Shown piece by piece: positions 1-6,602 of a stretch of DNA of 12,414 nt. Location of the stretch: contig JALXCH010000523.1 in the NCBI GenBank assembly GCA_026991005.1, positions 1 to 12,414 of the forward strand. The letters run 5' to 3'. The notes under the pieces were generated by a model. That model searched no databases and had not been told where the DNA came from. It worked only from the letters and a program-made list of their open reading frames with translations. The DNA comes from Calditrichia bacterium (lineage in GTDB: Bacteria; Calditrichota; Calditrichia; RBG-13-44-9). The position numbers and the translations under genes were made by a program. Position 1 is the stretch's first letter. Every line of letters begins with the position of its first letter.

Positions 1-707
1 GGGCGAAAATCATCGGCAGCATCCGGAGAAGAGGGAGATGGTGGTAAAATGAACGTTTTACCCGGATGGGTGTAGTGGTTGCGAGTTGCTACCGCAAAAC
101 TATACGGGTCGGCCAGCACGATGGTGGAGTCGAACATTTCTCCATCGCCTGAAGGTCCCCAAACTCTGTAGCCGTAGTAACTACCAATCCAGCGGGAATT
201 GCTCGTAAACCACCAGGTGCCATCGTCGTCCCTGTTCATGGGGAACTCTTCGCCCTGCCGATCACGATAATCTTCGAAATGCACCAGTTTTACCCAGCGT
301 GCCCGGGGCGCAAACAACCGGAAAACAATGCTATCCCTCCCAATAATGCATCCTAAAGGTTTTTCACTTTTGATTAAATTCAGCACCCCATCCGGGCGCA
401 GGAAAACCGAATCGCCACGGGAAGTCACCAGATAATAGTGCCGGGTAAGGTCGAAAGGAGTTGATGTAGTGAAGAAAATGGTGAGCTGGGCGCGTCCCTT
501 GCGGATAAATCGCTGAATATGCATACCGGGAACAATGCGCCATTTTTTAATTTCCAGCAGCGAAACATGCTCATTCAGTTCAATGCGCACCGTTTTCCAA
601 TCCTCAATAGTGGCTTGAGTAATTTCAGGTACCGCTGCCACAGCCGGAAGGAATTTCAGGAGCAAAAGAAAAATGCCTATTCGTAAACTTGCTTTCCATT
701 TTTTCAT
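1..707 (-). CDS. Secreted pullulanase-like CBM48 alpha-amylase-family protein, 5' part only
   Basis: Reading the minus strand from the ATG at 707 gives 235 uninterrupted codons that run off the left edge, so the catalytic barrel is not in the window. Residues 1-25 form a signal peptide: basic MKKWKASLR, a Leu-rich core, then PAVAA as probable cleavage site. About residues 120-220 look like the CBM48/early GH13 region of type I pullulanases and debranching enzymes: a segment starting FRLFAPRARWVKLV, an aromatic WWF stretch, then LADPYSFAVATRNHYTHPGK, matching the family's DPYSxAVxTxN motif. The family cleaves alpha-1,6 or alpha-1,4 bonds in starch-like glucans; the signal peptide implies action outside the cytoplasm. 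Residues 26-115 are an N-terminal extension I cannot name. AAAGG lies 11 bases before the ATG, rather far. It is divergent from the CNNM/CorC gene. Exact specificity (pullulanase, amylase, other debranching enzyme) cannot be told from this fragment. Confidence 0.72.
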   Translation of the reverse strand, partial: MKKWKASLRIGIFLLLLKFLPAVAAVPEITQATIEDWKTVRIELNEHVSLLEIKKWRIVPGMHIQRFIRKGRAQLTIFFTTSTPFDLTRHYYLVTSRGDSVFLRPDGVLNLIKSEKPLGCIIGRDSIVFRLFAPRARWVKLVHFEDYRDRQGEEFPMNRDDDGTWWFTSNSRWIGSYYGYRVWGPSGDGEMFDSTIVLADPYSFAVATRNHYTHPGKTFILPPSPSSPDAADDFR

Positions 708-887
708 TTGGTGGCTTACCTTTGTTGTTACTAAATTTGTTTTCAGTGGTAAAGTTAAAACAACCAGGAGAGCGATTAAAACAGTTTTTGAAGCAATTTT
801 TAGTTTTACGTTTTGGTCGAGGAAAAGGTTAAAGGGATTGAGACAGCGATTTGAATTCAGAAATTCACTAAATTTCAGGAACTGAAT

Positions 888-2102
888 TTGCTGGAAATTA
901 TTATTATCATCGTATCATTAAGTTTAAGCTTTTATTTTGCGGGTACGGAAACGGCATTTATTTCCGTGAATCGGGTGCGAATAGAGCTCTGGCGGCGTCA
1001 AAAACGGCGCGGTAGCGAAATCATCCGCCAGTTTTTACTAAAACCGGAACGCTTTATTTACACCACTCTGGTAGGTAACAACATCAGTAATGTTGCTTTT
1101 GCTTCCTATGCTACCCTGTATTTCGACCGTCATTTTAGCCGGGAGGTTGCCTGGATTATCATCACAGTTTTAAGCGTGGTCATTGGAGAAATCATTCCTA
1201 AAACGCTGTTCCGGAGTCTGGCGGATTGGGTCATTCTGCGGGTAGGTCCTTTATTGCATGGGTTTTACTACCTGTTGTTTCCCATGATCTGGATTGTGAA
1301 TCGTATTAGTGAACTGGTGTTGCGCATGTTTCATATTCGCTCCGAAGAAGTTCGCCATTTTTTCTCCCGAAAAGATGTGGAAATTTTAATTCGCGAAAGC
1401 GAGAAAAAAGTAAACGTTCCTCAGGAAGAAGGGGAGATACTGCGCCGCATTTTACAGTTACGCCACGTCAAAATTCGAGATGTGATGGTGCCCCGAACAG
1501 AAATTGTTGCTATTTCCGAGGATGCTTCCCTGAAGGAACTGGTGAAGTTAATGGAAGATTCGGGATTTACGCGAATTCCGGTATATCGAAAGAATCTGGA
1601 TGACATCATTGGGGTGGTTTTTTTGAAAGATTTATTTAAAAATCCGGAATCGCTCAAATCCATTATTCGGGAAGTAATGTTTGTGCCAGAAACAAAAAAT
1701 TGTTCCGATTTATTGCGTGAATTTCGGGAGCACAACATGTCTCTTGCTATTGTGGTGGATGAATATGGCGGTACTGCCGGACTGGTTACTATTGAAGATT
1801 TGATTGAGGAGTTGGTGGGCGAAATTGAAGATGAGTTCGACGAAACGGAAATCCAGATTCGCAAAATCGACGATTACACCTACCGGGTAAATGCCCGCAT
1901 TGAGCTGGACGAACTCTGCCGGGCGCTGAACATCGAATTGCCGTCCGGGGACTATGAAACCCTGGCCGGTTTTATTTTCAGCCAGTTGGGGCACATTCCC
2001 CGTAAAGATGAAAGTTTTGAATACAACGGTATTCGCTTTACCGTTACCAAGTCCACCCGCCGTAAGCTGGAATGGGTGAAAATGGAACTTCCTCATTCGT
2101 AA
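888..2102 (+). CDS. CNNM/CBS/CorC_HlyC-domain membrane protein (hemolysin C/CorC-like)
   Basis: The 404-residue product has the full three-part architecture of the CNNM (DUF21)/CorC family. Residues 1-150 are the membrane domain, with AGTETAF (18-24), LVGNNISN (61-68) and GEIIPK (100-105), the conserved membrane-domain motifs. Residues 193-312 are two CBS repeats, the first with RDVMVPRT (197-204) and FTRIPVY, the second with VDEYGGTAGLVTIEDL (290-305). Residues 325-402 are the CorC_HlyC cap domain. Family members sit in the inner membrane and several are linked to magnesium or cobalt export or homeostasis; the hemolysin label is historical. In Bacteroidota a relative is GldE, but nothing here points to gliding. 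The start is TTG, chosen because AGGA at 877-880 gives 7-base spacing and it opens directly into the first hydrophobic segment. The gene stands alone, divergent from the CBM48 gene, with 497 bases before the next CDS. Length and motifs are complete. The transported ion is inference. Confidence 0.9.
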   Translation: MLEIIIIIVSLSLSFYFAGTETAFISVNRVRIELWRRQKRRGSEIIRQFLLKPERFIYTTLVGNNISNVAFASYATLYFDRHFSREVAWIIITVLSVVIGEIIPKTLFRSLADWVILRVGPLLHGFYYLLFPMIWIVNRISELVLRMFHIRSEEVRHFFSRKDVEILIRESEKKVNVPQEEGEILRRILQLRHVKIRDVMVPRTEIVAISEDASLKELVKLMEDSGFTRIPVYRKNLDDIIGVVFLKDLFKNPESLKSIIREVMFVPETKNCSDLLREFREHNMSLAIVVDEYGGTAGLVTIEDLIEELVGEIEDEFDETEIQIRKIDDYTYRVNARIELDELCRALNIELPSGDYETLAGFIFSQLGHIPRKDESFEYNGIRFTVTKSTRRKLEWVKMELPHS

Positions 2103-2304
2103 AAAATCTGCACACGGAACTGAGGAAAGGTAAGAAAAACATTCAGAAAGTATCCCACCCTTTGTTTTCATAGAAAATAATCTAAATTTGCCTCCTTGCG
2201 CGATTTCAGAAGTAAATCCCACCCGGTATCTACGAACATCCCGGCATGCTCGAGATTTTGACTTGAAAATCTCCAGGGAATGTCTGCAATAGGGAGAGAA
2301 GAGG

Positions 2305-2330
2305 AAGATTGTTGTGAGATAAACAATCTT
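2305..2330 (+). repeat. Perfect 9-bp inverted repeat AAGATTGTT/AACAATCTT
   Basis: The arms at 2305-2313 and 2322-2330 are exact reverse complements around an 8-base loop. Shorter echoes of the same word occur about 75-100 bases downstream. It could be an operator for a dimeric regulator or part of an RNA fold; the sequence alone does not decide. Confidence 0.45.
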
Positions 2331-2495
2331 TATCTGCCAGCTCGAAAATTTATTTTTTTTGCCGTACCTGCCATAAAGAAGATTGTATTAAATTGTTCCT
2401 TTAAACAATCATCAGGGAATGGAGAAAAATCTAAACCAAATGTGTTCTCCACTTCCTGTCATCCTATTTTTGAAGTATTAGTAAGGGAAAGTAAA

Positions 2496-2524
2496 TTGTC
2501 TTTAAACGACTGTTTCGATATACG
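2496..2524 (+). promoter_or_regulatory. Possible sigma70-type promoter for the PLP enzyme gene
   Basis: TTGTCT (2496-2501) and TATACG (2519-2524) are 17 bases apart, about 75 bases before the start codon. A perfect TATAAT also occurs at 2534-2539 but has no convincing -35 box at the right distance. The region is very AT-rich, so chance matches are likely. Confidence 0.3.
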
Positions 2525-2599
2525 AAAAAAAATTATAATCTGTGGCTTTTTACGGAAATACCCATCAAATTACTGAATATGACAAGATAGAGGAGACAC

Positions 2600-3769
2600 A
2601 TGATGAAATATCGCATCGAAACGGATATTGTGCACGGAGTTCATCAGTCCGATCCACGCACGGGCGCGCTTTCCATGCCCATTTATCAGACTTCCACCTT
2701 TGTTTTTGAAAATGCGGAGCAGGGAGCTCGCCGCTTTAAAGGGGAGGAGGAAGGTTACATTTACACACGTTTAGGAAATCCCAACAACGATGCCCTAGCA
2801 CAAAAAATTGCTGTACTGGAAGGGTACGAAGCGGGATTAACCACCGGATCGGGAATGGCAGCAGTAGCGAATGTTATTCTGGCGCTGGCACAGGCGGGTG
2901 ATCACATCATTGTGGATGAAACGGTTTATGGAGGAACACATTATCTGGTAGAAGATGATATTCGGCGCATTGGCATCGAAGTCACCCGGGTGGATGCCGC
3001 CTATCCCGAGCAGGTAAAAGAGGCACTAAAACCCAACACTAAATTGGTACTAATCGAAACTCCCGCCAATCCCACCCTGAAGTTAATCGACATTGAAGCG
3101 GTTTGCCAGATTGCCCATGCAGCCGATGTACCGGTGTGTGTGGATAACACGTTTCTAACTCCCTATTTGCAACGACCCAAAGATTTTGGAGCCGATATCG
3201 TTCTCCATTCAGCAACCAAATACATCAGCGGACATGGCGATGTGGTTGCGGGAATTATTGTGGGAAGTAAGGATTTCATTAAAAAAGCATACAAAGTATC
3301 CACCCATTATGGCTGGACCATGTCGCCCTTTAATGCCTGGCTGCTGCTGCGGGGATTAAAAACGCTGGCGGTACGGATGGATCGCCATGTGGAGAATGCA
3401 TTGAAAATTGCCCGCTGGCTGGAAGCACATCCGGCTGTGGAACGGGTGTATTATCCCTTTCTGGAATCGCATCCTCAATATGAGCTGGCAAAAAAGCAGC
3501 AAAAGGGTGGAGGTGGAATTGTGTCTTTTGAATTGAAAGGCGGTTACGAAGCGGGAAAGAAGCTGATGGATAGCGTGAAATTGTGCACTCTAGCCGTCAG
3601 CCTGGGCGATTGCGATACCCTGATTCAACATCCGGCTTCCATGACCCACGCCGGAATGGACGAAGCCGCTTTAAAAGAAGCCCACATTACTCCGGGATTA
3701 GTCCGGCTTTCGGTAGGTATCGAAAATGCCGATGATTTGATTGCCGATCTGGAGCAGGCGCTGAAGTAA
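2600..3769 (+). CDS. PLP-dependent Cys/Met metabolism enzyme, probably methionine gamma-lyase
   Basis: The 389-residue protein is a full-length transsulfuration-family enzyme (fold type I PLP). Visible features are the phosphate-binding YTR (55-57) contributed to the partner subunit, TGSGMAA (82-88), the cofactor-stacking Tyr110, Asp182 facing the pyridine nitrogen, the Schiff-base Lys207 in SATKYISGHGD, SLGDCDTLIQHPASMTHAG (334-352), and substrate-carboxylate Arg369. SATKYxSGHGD and SLGD(x)xxLxQHPASMTH favour methionine gamma-lyase, which splits methionine to methanethiol, ammonia and 2-oxobutyrate. However, position 112 is Gly (VYGGTHYL), where the well-studied Pseudomonas enzyme has Cys116; Gly is usual in cystathionine lyases and synthases. 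Those, or O-acetylhomoserine sulfhydrylase, remain possible. It is cytoplasmic and probably a homotetramer. Two ATGs are adjacent (2600, 2603). AGGAG at 2591-2595 is 4 bases from the first and 7 from the second, so the true start may be 2603. No partner genes are adjacent. Confidence 0.87.
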   Translation: MMKYRIETDIVHGVHQSDPRTGALSMPIYQTSTFVFENAEQGARRFKGEEEGYIYTRLGNPNNDALAQKIAVLEGYEAGLTTGSGMAAVANVILALAQAGDHIIVDETVYGGTHYLVEDDIRRIGIEVTRVDAAYPEQVKEALKPNTKLVLIETPANPTLKLIDIEAVCQIAHAADVPVCVDNTFLTPYLQRPKDFGADIVLHSATKYISGHGDVVAGIIVGSKDFIKKAYKVSTHYGWTMSPFNAWLLLRGLKTLAVRMDRHVENALKIARWLEAHPAVERVYYPFLESHPQYELAKKQQKGGGGIVSFELKGGYEAGKKLMDSVKLCTLAVSLGDCDTLIQHPASMTHAGMDEAALKEAHITPGLVRLSVGIENADDLIADLEQALK

Positions 3770-3860
3770 CCGGTTTGCAACTGCAATTGGAGAAATCATA
3801 GAGGATGCGGATGGGAGCGGAAATGAATAAGGCATAGGGCATAAAGCATAGGGGAAGAAG

Positions 3861-3923
3861 GTAAATAGGGTAAATAGGGTAAATAGGGGAAATAGGGGAA
3901 ATAGGGGAAATAAGGTAAAAAAA
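3861..3923 (+). repeat. 9-nt tandem repeat (GTAAATAGG type), about seven units
   Basis: Three exact GTAAATAGG units (3861-3887) are followed by two GGAAATAGG units (3888-3905), then a diverged GGAAATAAG (3906-3914) and a GTAAAAAAA end (3915-3923). Point changes are shared by neighbouring units, the usual mark of slippage or unequal exchange. The array is in a gene-free gap. Its reading frames give a repeating Tyr-Pro-Ile or Tyr-Leu-Pro peptide on the minus strand, which I regard as an artefact. Confidence 0.85.
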
Positions 3924-3955
3924 GGAGTGTGAACACGAGGTATTTGCGCAGTATT

Positions 3956-4057
3956 CTGCCAGTGTCGGGCATCCTACCCGTGCATTCATCCGCAGGATTC
4001 TTTGGACGGAACCCGTCTGGGGCAACTTCCTGCCTGTGGATAGCATCCTGCCCGTGC
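3956..4057 (+). repeat. Two degenerate 28-nt direct repeats, each a doubled CTRCCNGTG motif
   Basis: Unit A (3956-3983) and unit B (4030-4057) agree at 22 of 28 positions and are offset by 74 bases. Inside each, the word CTRCCNGTG occurs twice exactly 18 bases apart. They look like members of a dispersed, decayed repeat family. Confidence 0.5.
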
Positions 4058-4343
4058 CAGAACTCCCATCCGGAACGAACTCTGCAAGTAACCGGGAGCG
4101 AACAGACTCCTCTGAACAAGATGCTGCGTATGGGCAGAATGCTTTGCAGAAAGCAACGTTTTTACGCAACCTCTTCGAAATCGAGAGTGTGTAAAGAAAG
4201 ATCCCACAAATAGGGTGTTAAACCCAAAACCGTCTGAAATACAAATCCCGGATTGGAACGATTTAACCAATCTAATTGAATGATTTTTCTGTTTTTCATT
4301 TGGCCCATCGCAACCACACAAAATGTTATTTCTTTGTACCTAA

Positions 4344-4373
4344 TTGAGAATGAATCGCATCATATTTTATGTT
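4344..4373 (+). promoter_or_regulatory. Possible promoter of the NifX-like gene
   Basis: TTGAGA (4344-4349) and TATGTT (4368-4373) are 18 bases apart in an AT-rich stretch, about 70 bases before the start codon. The match is moderate and no operator is evident. Confidence 0.3.
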
Positions 4374-4443
4374 ATCAAATTGAATTCGTATTGGATTTTA
4401 TGGGAAAAGGTTGTTTAATACAGAAAATTAAAGGAGAATTTCT

Positions 4444-4914
4444 ATGCGAGTAGCGGTTATTGCTTCCAGTAAAGAGAATCTTTCCTCCCATTTTGGAGAA
4501 GCACCTTTGTTTTTAATTTATGAAATCGAAGGAAATAACGCCCGGTTTGTAGAAATGCGAAATAATCCTGTGAAGGATGAACCTGGATATCATCACCATG
4601 GTGAAGCGCATACGGAGGGATTTGGAAGAGGAATGGGACATGGTCGTGGGATGGGAATGGGTCGAGGTATGGGCCGTGGAATGGGAATGGGACGCGGCAT
4701 GGGCGGTGGCCGCGGAAAATGGTTTGTTCTGGCCGATCTATTAAACGACTGCCAGGTGATTATCGGTCGGGGAATGGGACCGGCCGCTTACGAAAATTTT
4801 CAGAACATTGGGAAACAGGTGATTCTAACCAAAGAAATCAAAGTGGAGGAGGCTCTCAAAAAATTCATGGCTGGGGAGCTAACCCATGATCCCAGACGGG
4901 TGAAATACGATTAA
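4444..4914 (+). CDS. NifX/NafY-type (dinitrogenase Fe-Mo cofactor biosynthesis domain) protein with GRGMG repeat loop
   Basis: The 156-residue product starts MRVAVIASSKENLSSHFGEA, the signature N-terminus of the small Nif-Mo-cofactor-binding (NifX/NafY/NifB C-terminal) family, including the SxHFG motif (15-18). The second half continues the alpha/beta fold: LADLLNDCQVIIGRGMG (97-112), then GKQVILT and a helix EEALKKF. Between halves lies an unusual loop: a His cluster at 50-52 and, at residues 59-91, a run of about 33 residues almost wholly Gly, Arg and Met. The family binds iron-sulfur or Fe-Mo cluster precursors in nitrogen fixers, but stand-alone members occur widely in anaerobes without nif genes. 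No nif gene is visible here, so a cluster- or metal-binding role is inference. AAGGAG (4431-4436) lies 7 bases before ATG. The gene is monocistronic and converges on the symporter gene. Confidence 0.85.
   Translation: MRVAVIASSKENLSSHFGEAPLFLIYEIEGNNARFVEMRNNPVKDEPGYHHHGEAHTEGFGRGMGHGRGMGMGRGMGRGMGMGRGMGGGRGKWFVLADLLNDCQVIIGRGMGPAAYENFQNIGKQVILTKEIKVEEALKKFMAGELTHDPRRVKYD
4618..4716 (+). repeat. In-frame Gly-Arg-Met coding repeat
   Basis: The bases encode residues 59-91 of the NifX-like protein as reiterated GRGMG and GMGRGM words. At DNA level it is a degenerate repeat of GGNATGGGN and GGNCGNGGN words with varied third positions. The peptide repeat is therefore better conserved than the DNA, which suggests selection on the protein rather than recent slippage alone. 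Confidence 0.8.
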
Positions 4915-4929
4915 TCTCGAAAAACGTCT

Positions 4930-4945
4930 ATTCCAGAAATGGAAT
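4930..4945. other. Small hairpin ATTCCA-GAAA-TGGAAT after the NifX-like gene
   Basis: A perfect 6-bp stem closes a GAAA (GNRA-type) tetraloop 16 bases after the stop codon. The following bases on the plus strand are purine-rich, not T-rich, so it is not a classic terminator. It may mark the 3' end of the transcript. Confidence 0.3.
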
Positions 4946-5005
4946 GGAAAAAAATTAAGAAGTAATTGTATTTAATTGTCAAGGTACCACAGTCGATTAT
5001 TCACC

Positions 5006-5038
5006 AAAAATATGGGATATTTTTCCTGACATATCCCA
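5006..5038 (-). terminator. Candidate intrinsic terminator of the symporter gene
   Basis: TGGGATAT (5013-5020) and ATATCCCA (5031-5038) pair perfectly around a 10-base loop. Read on the minus strand, the stem is followed by TATTTTTGG, a short T-run, about 40 bases after the symporter stop. Outer arms CACAGT (4988-4993) and ACTGTG (5042-5047) could extend the fold. The stem is AT-rich, so strength is uncertain. Confidence 0.45.
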
Positions 5039-5079
5039 ATAACTGTGCCGGAGAATTTTGACTGCTGACCTACTTGAGA

Positions 5080-6342
5080 TTAACCCTCGTTCGGTTTACT
5101 GGGGGAGGCCAGGACGCGAATTCCGGTTTCCCCTTCGCTTCGGGCAATGATAACCGATCCACAACTATCGCTCCATACATTCACCGAAGTGCGCATCATA
5201 TCCAGGATGCGATCCACCGCCAGGATGAGTCCCACACCTTCCAGCGGCAAACCCACCGCTCGTAAAATAATGGTAATCATGACCAATCCCGCCATGGGAA
5301 TACCCGCCGCACCGATACTGGCCAGCAAGGCAGTAATTACCACAATGAATTGTTGAAAGAAGGAAAGATGGATGCCATACACCTGAGCAATGAACATGGC
5401 TGCCACACATTCGTACAAGGCAGTTCCATCCATATTGATTGTAGCGCCCAATGGTAAGACGAAACTGGAAATTTTGTTTGACACACCGGCATTTTCTTCC
5501 ACACTCTGAATGGTAAGCGGTAGAGTTGCCGAAGAAGAGGCGGTAGAGAACGCTGTCATTAATGCGGCAGACATGGCCTGAAAATGCTTCCAGGGGTGAA
5601 TTCCTCCAATAAAATAAAGCAATAAAGGCAAAGTAATGGTAGCATGGATGACCAGAGCGGAAATAACGGTTAGCATGTACCCGGCCATGGGGGCAAACAC
5701 ATCGTAACCCGTCTGGGCTACGATTTTTGCCATGAGGGCAAAAACACCCACCGGAGTAAAGGCGATGATGAATTGCGTCATCCGCATCATCACTTCAAAG
5801 ACGCCTTCGAAAAAAGTTTTTAACTGGTTGCGATACGGTTCCGGTGCCCGCGTAATGAAAAAGCCAAACAGCAGGGAGAAAAAAATAGTGGGTAACATTT
5901 CTCCCCGGACCATCGATGCTAGAGGATTGGTAGGAATAATTCCCAGCAGCGTATCTCCAATTTTTTCCACATTCCCGGCCAGACCGTGCGGGACTTCCTG
6001 TAAACCCAGTTCTGCCCCTACCCCAGGCTGAATCAGGTTTACCAGAAGTAACCCTGTTAAAATGGCAAATAAACTGGTGGTAATGTAGTAGGTTAAAGTT
6101 TTTACGCTTAAACGTCCAAAACTTTCGGTGTTCCCGATGCTGGTCACTCCGGAAATAATGGAAGAAACGATAAGCGGTACAATAATCATGCGCAGCCCGC
6201 GCAGGAAAATAGTGCCCAGCACCGAGAGCTTGTGAATCACAAAGTGATCAAATCCCGCTGCCCGGGAAAGAAATCCCACCACAATTCCCAACACCAACCC
6301 AATTAAAATTTGCCAGTGCAGTTTTAATTTAAGAATCGCCAT
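5080..6342 (-). CDS. SDF-family Na+/H+-coupled dicarboxylate or acidic amino acid symporter (GltP/GltT type)
   Basis: The 420-residue inner-membrane protein has the family hallmarks in order: hydrophobic helices from residue 9, re-entrant hairpin 1 with SSSATLP (269-275), unwound TM7 NMDGT (303-307), hairpin 2 with GIPMAG (347-352), and TM8 with DRILDMMRTSVNVWSD (377-392). By alignment from memory with archaeal GltPh, Asp381, Arg384, Thr385, Asn388 and Asp392 match the TM8 residues that bind substrate and cation; the Arg favours an acidic side chain (glutamate or aspartate) over neutral amino acids. The NMDGT motif is part of the sodium sites in GltPh, but coupling ion is not proven here. Family members are trimers. 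The start ATG at 6342 follows GGAGAAGGC (GGAG 5 bases upstream). Length is normal and no truncation is seen. It is divergent from the nuclease gene and convergent with the NifX-like gene, so it is probably transcribed alone. Confidence 0.92.
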   Translation of the reverse strand: MAILKLKLHWQILIGLVLGIVVGFLSRAAGFDHFVIHKLSVLGTIFLRGLRMIIVPLIVSSIISGVTSIGNTESFGRLSVKTLTYYITTSLFAILTGLLLVNLIQPGVGAELGLQEVPHGLAGNVEKIGDTLLGIIPTNPLASMVRGEMLPTIFFSLLFGFFITRAPEPYRNQLKTFFEGVFEVMMRMTQFIIAFTPVGVFALMAKIVAQTGYDVFAPMAGYMLTVISALVIHATITLPLLLYFIGGIHPWKHFQAMSAALMTAFSTASSSATLPLTIQSVEENAGVSNKISSFVLPLGATINMDGTALYECVAAMFIAQVYGIHLSFFQQFIVVITALLASIGAAGIPMAGLVMITIILRAVGLPLEGVGLILAVDRILDMMRTSVNVWSDSCGSVIIARSEGETGIRVLASPSKPNEG

Positions 6343-6370
6343 GCCTTCTCCACCATAAATTCACTGTCAA

Positions 6371-6399
6371 ATAATAATAGTAAAATCCGGAAATCTGAA
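6371..6399 (-). promoter_or_regulatory. Possible sigma70-type promoter of the symporter gene
   Basis: On the minus strand TTCAGA (6399-6394) and TATTAT (6376-6371) are 17 bases apart, giving a leader of about 20 bases before the ATG at 6342. A TTGACA lies just downstream but too close to the start codon to serve. Confidence 0.4.
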
Positions 6400-6552
6400 A
6401 AAGAAAAATTTTCTTTCATCTCACCATGAGAATGGCTTCATGAATTTTTCCATATTTGACCGGCACAGGTGTTTCTTTCCACCGGCGAAAATCTTGAATC
6501 TTAGAGTGAATCGAATTCGGTTTTCGTACTGGAATAAATTTTTTAGGATTGA

Positions 6553-6574
6553 TTCCGGACTATTTTACCCGGAA
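6553..6574 (+). other. Hairpin TTCCGG/CCGGAA upstream of the nuclease gene
   Basis: Arms 6553-6558 and 6569-6574 pair perfectly around a 10-base loop, 28 bases before the nuclease ATG, followed by an A/T-only tract. It could affect translation initiation or be chance. The 260-base divergent gap 6343-6602 otherwise holds no gene. Confidence 0.3.
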
Positions 6575-6602
6575 ATTAAAAAAATAATTTTTTGGATGAA
6601 TC

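Larger units (their letters stand above)
2103..2599 (+). other. Gene-free leader region upstream of the PLP enzyme, with inverted repeats
   Basis: This 497-base AT-rich gap has no ORF I believe. It holds two perfect hairpins: GAGATTTT (2252-2259) with AAAATCTC (2266-2273), loop 6; and AAGATTGTT (2305-2313) with AACAATCTT (2322-2330), loop 8. Further GATTGT/ACAATC pieces recur at 2381-2386 and 2405-2410, so alternative pairings are possible. Neither hairpin is followed directly by a T-run. I could not match the region to a SAM or other known riboswitch by eye. A long leader before a sulfur amino acid gene would suit regulation, but that is inference. Confidence 0.4.
3770..4443 (+). other. 674-base gene-free, repeat-rich region
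   Basis: No credible gene on either strand. The left part (3831-3923) is purine-rich: imperfect GGCATAGGG/GCATAAA words followed by a 9-nt tandem array. The middle (3924-4200) is GC-richer, with four copies of CTRCCNGTG at 3956, 3974, 4030 and 4048, forming two related 28-nt units. The right part (4214-4443) is AT-rich with a GATTGG (4251-4256)/CCAATC (4267-4272) hairpin and the likely promoter of the next gene. The open frames crossing it translate to low-complexity or Pro/Ser-rich peptides with no start or ribosome site, and I treat them as spurious. Confidence 0.6.

Noticed and set aside
673..885. 70-codon plus-strand ORF before the CNNM/CorC gene
   Set aside because: It overlaps the start of the minus-strand CBM48 gene and its leader, has no ribosome site, and its sequence is low-complexity.
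2280..2576. 98-codon plus-strand ORF before the PLP enzyme
   Set aside because: No ribosome site at a usable spacing, no family resemblance, unlike composition, and it overlaps the inverted repeats and the candidate promoter.
2103..2599. SAM or other known riboswitch before the sulfur amino acid gene
   Set aside because: I could not find the conserved core of any known class by eye. A covariance-model search would decide.
3919..4195. Open frame through the repeat region ending NALQKATFLRNLFEIESV
   Set aside because: It has no plausible start codon or ribosome site, starts inside the tandem repeat, and most of it encodes the degenerate direct repeats. It might be a relic, but I cannot support it.
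3687..4321. Minus-strand ORFs with Tyr-Pro-Ile/Tyr-Leu-Pro repeats
   Set aside because: The periodic peptide is only the translation of the 9-nt DNA repeat. The frames overlap each other and the preceding gene.
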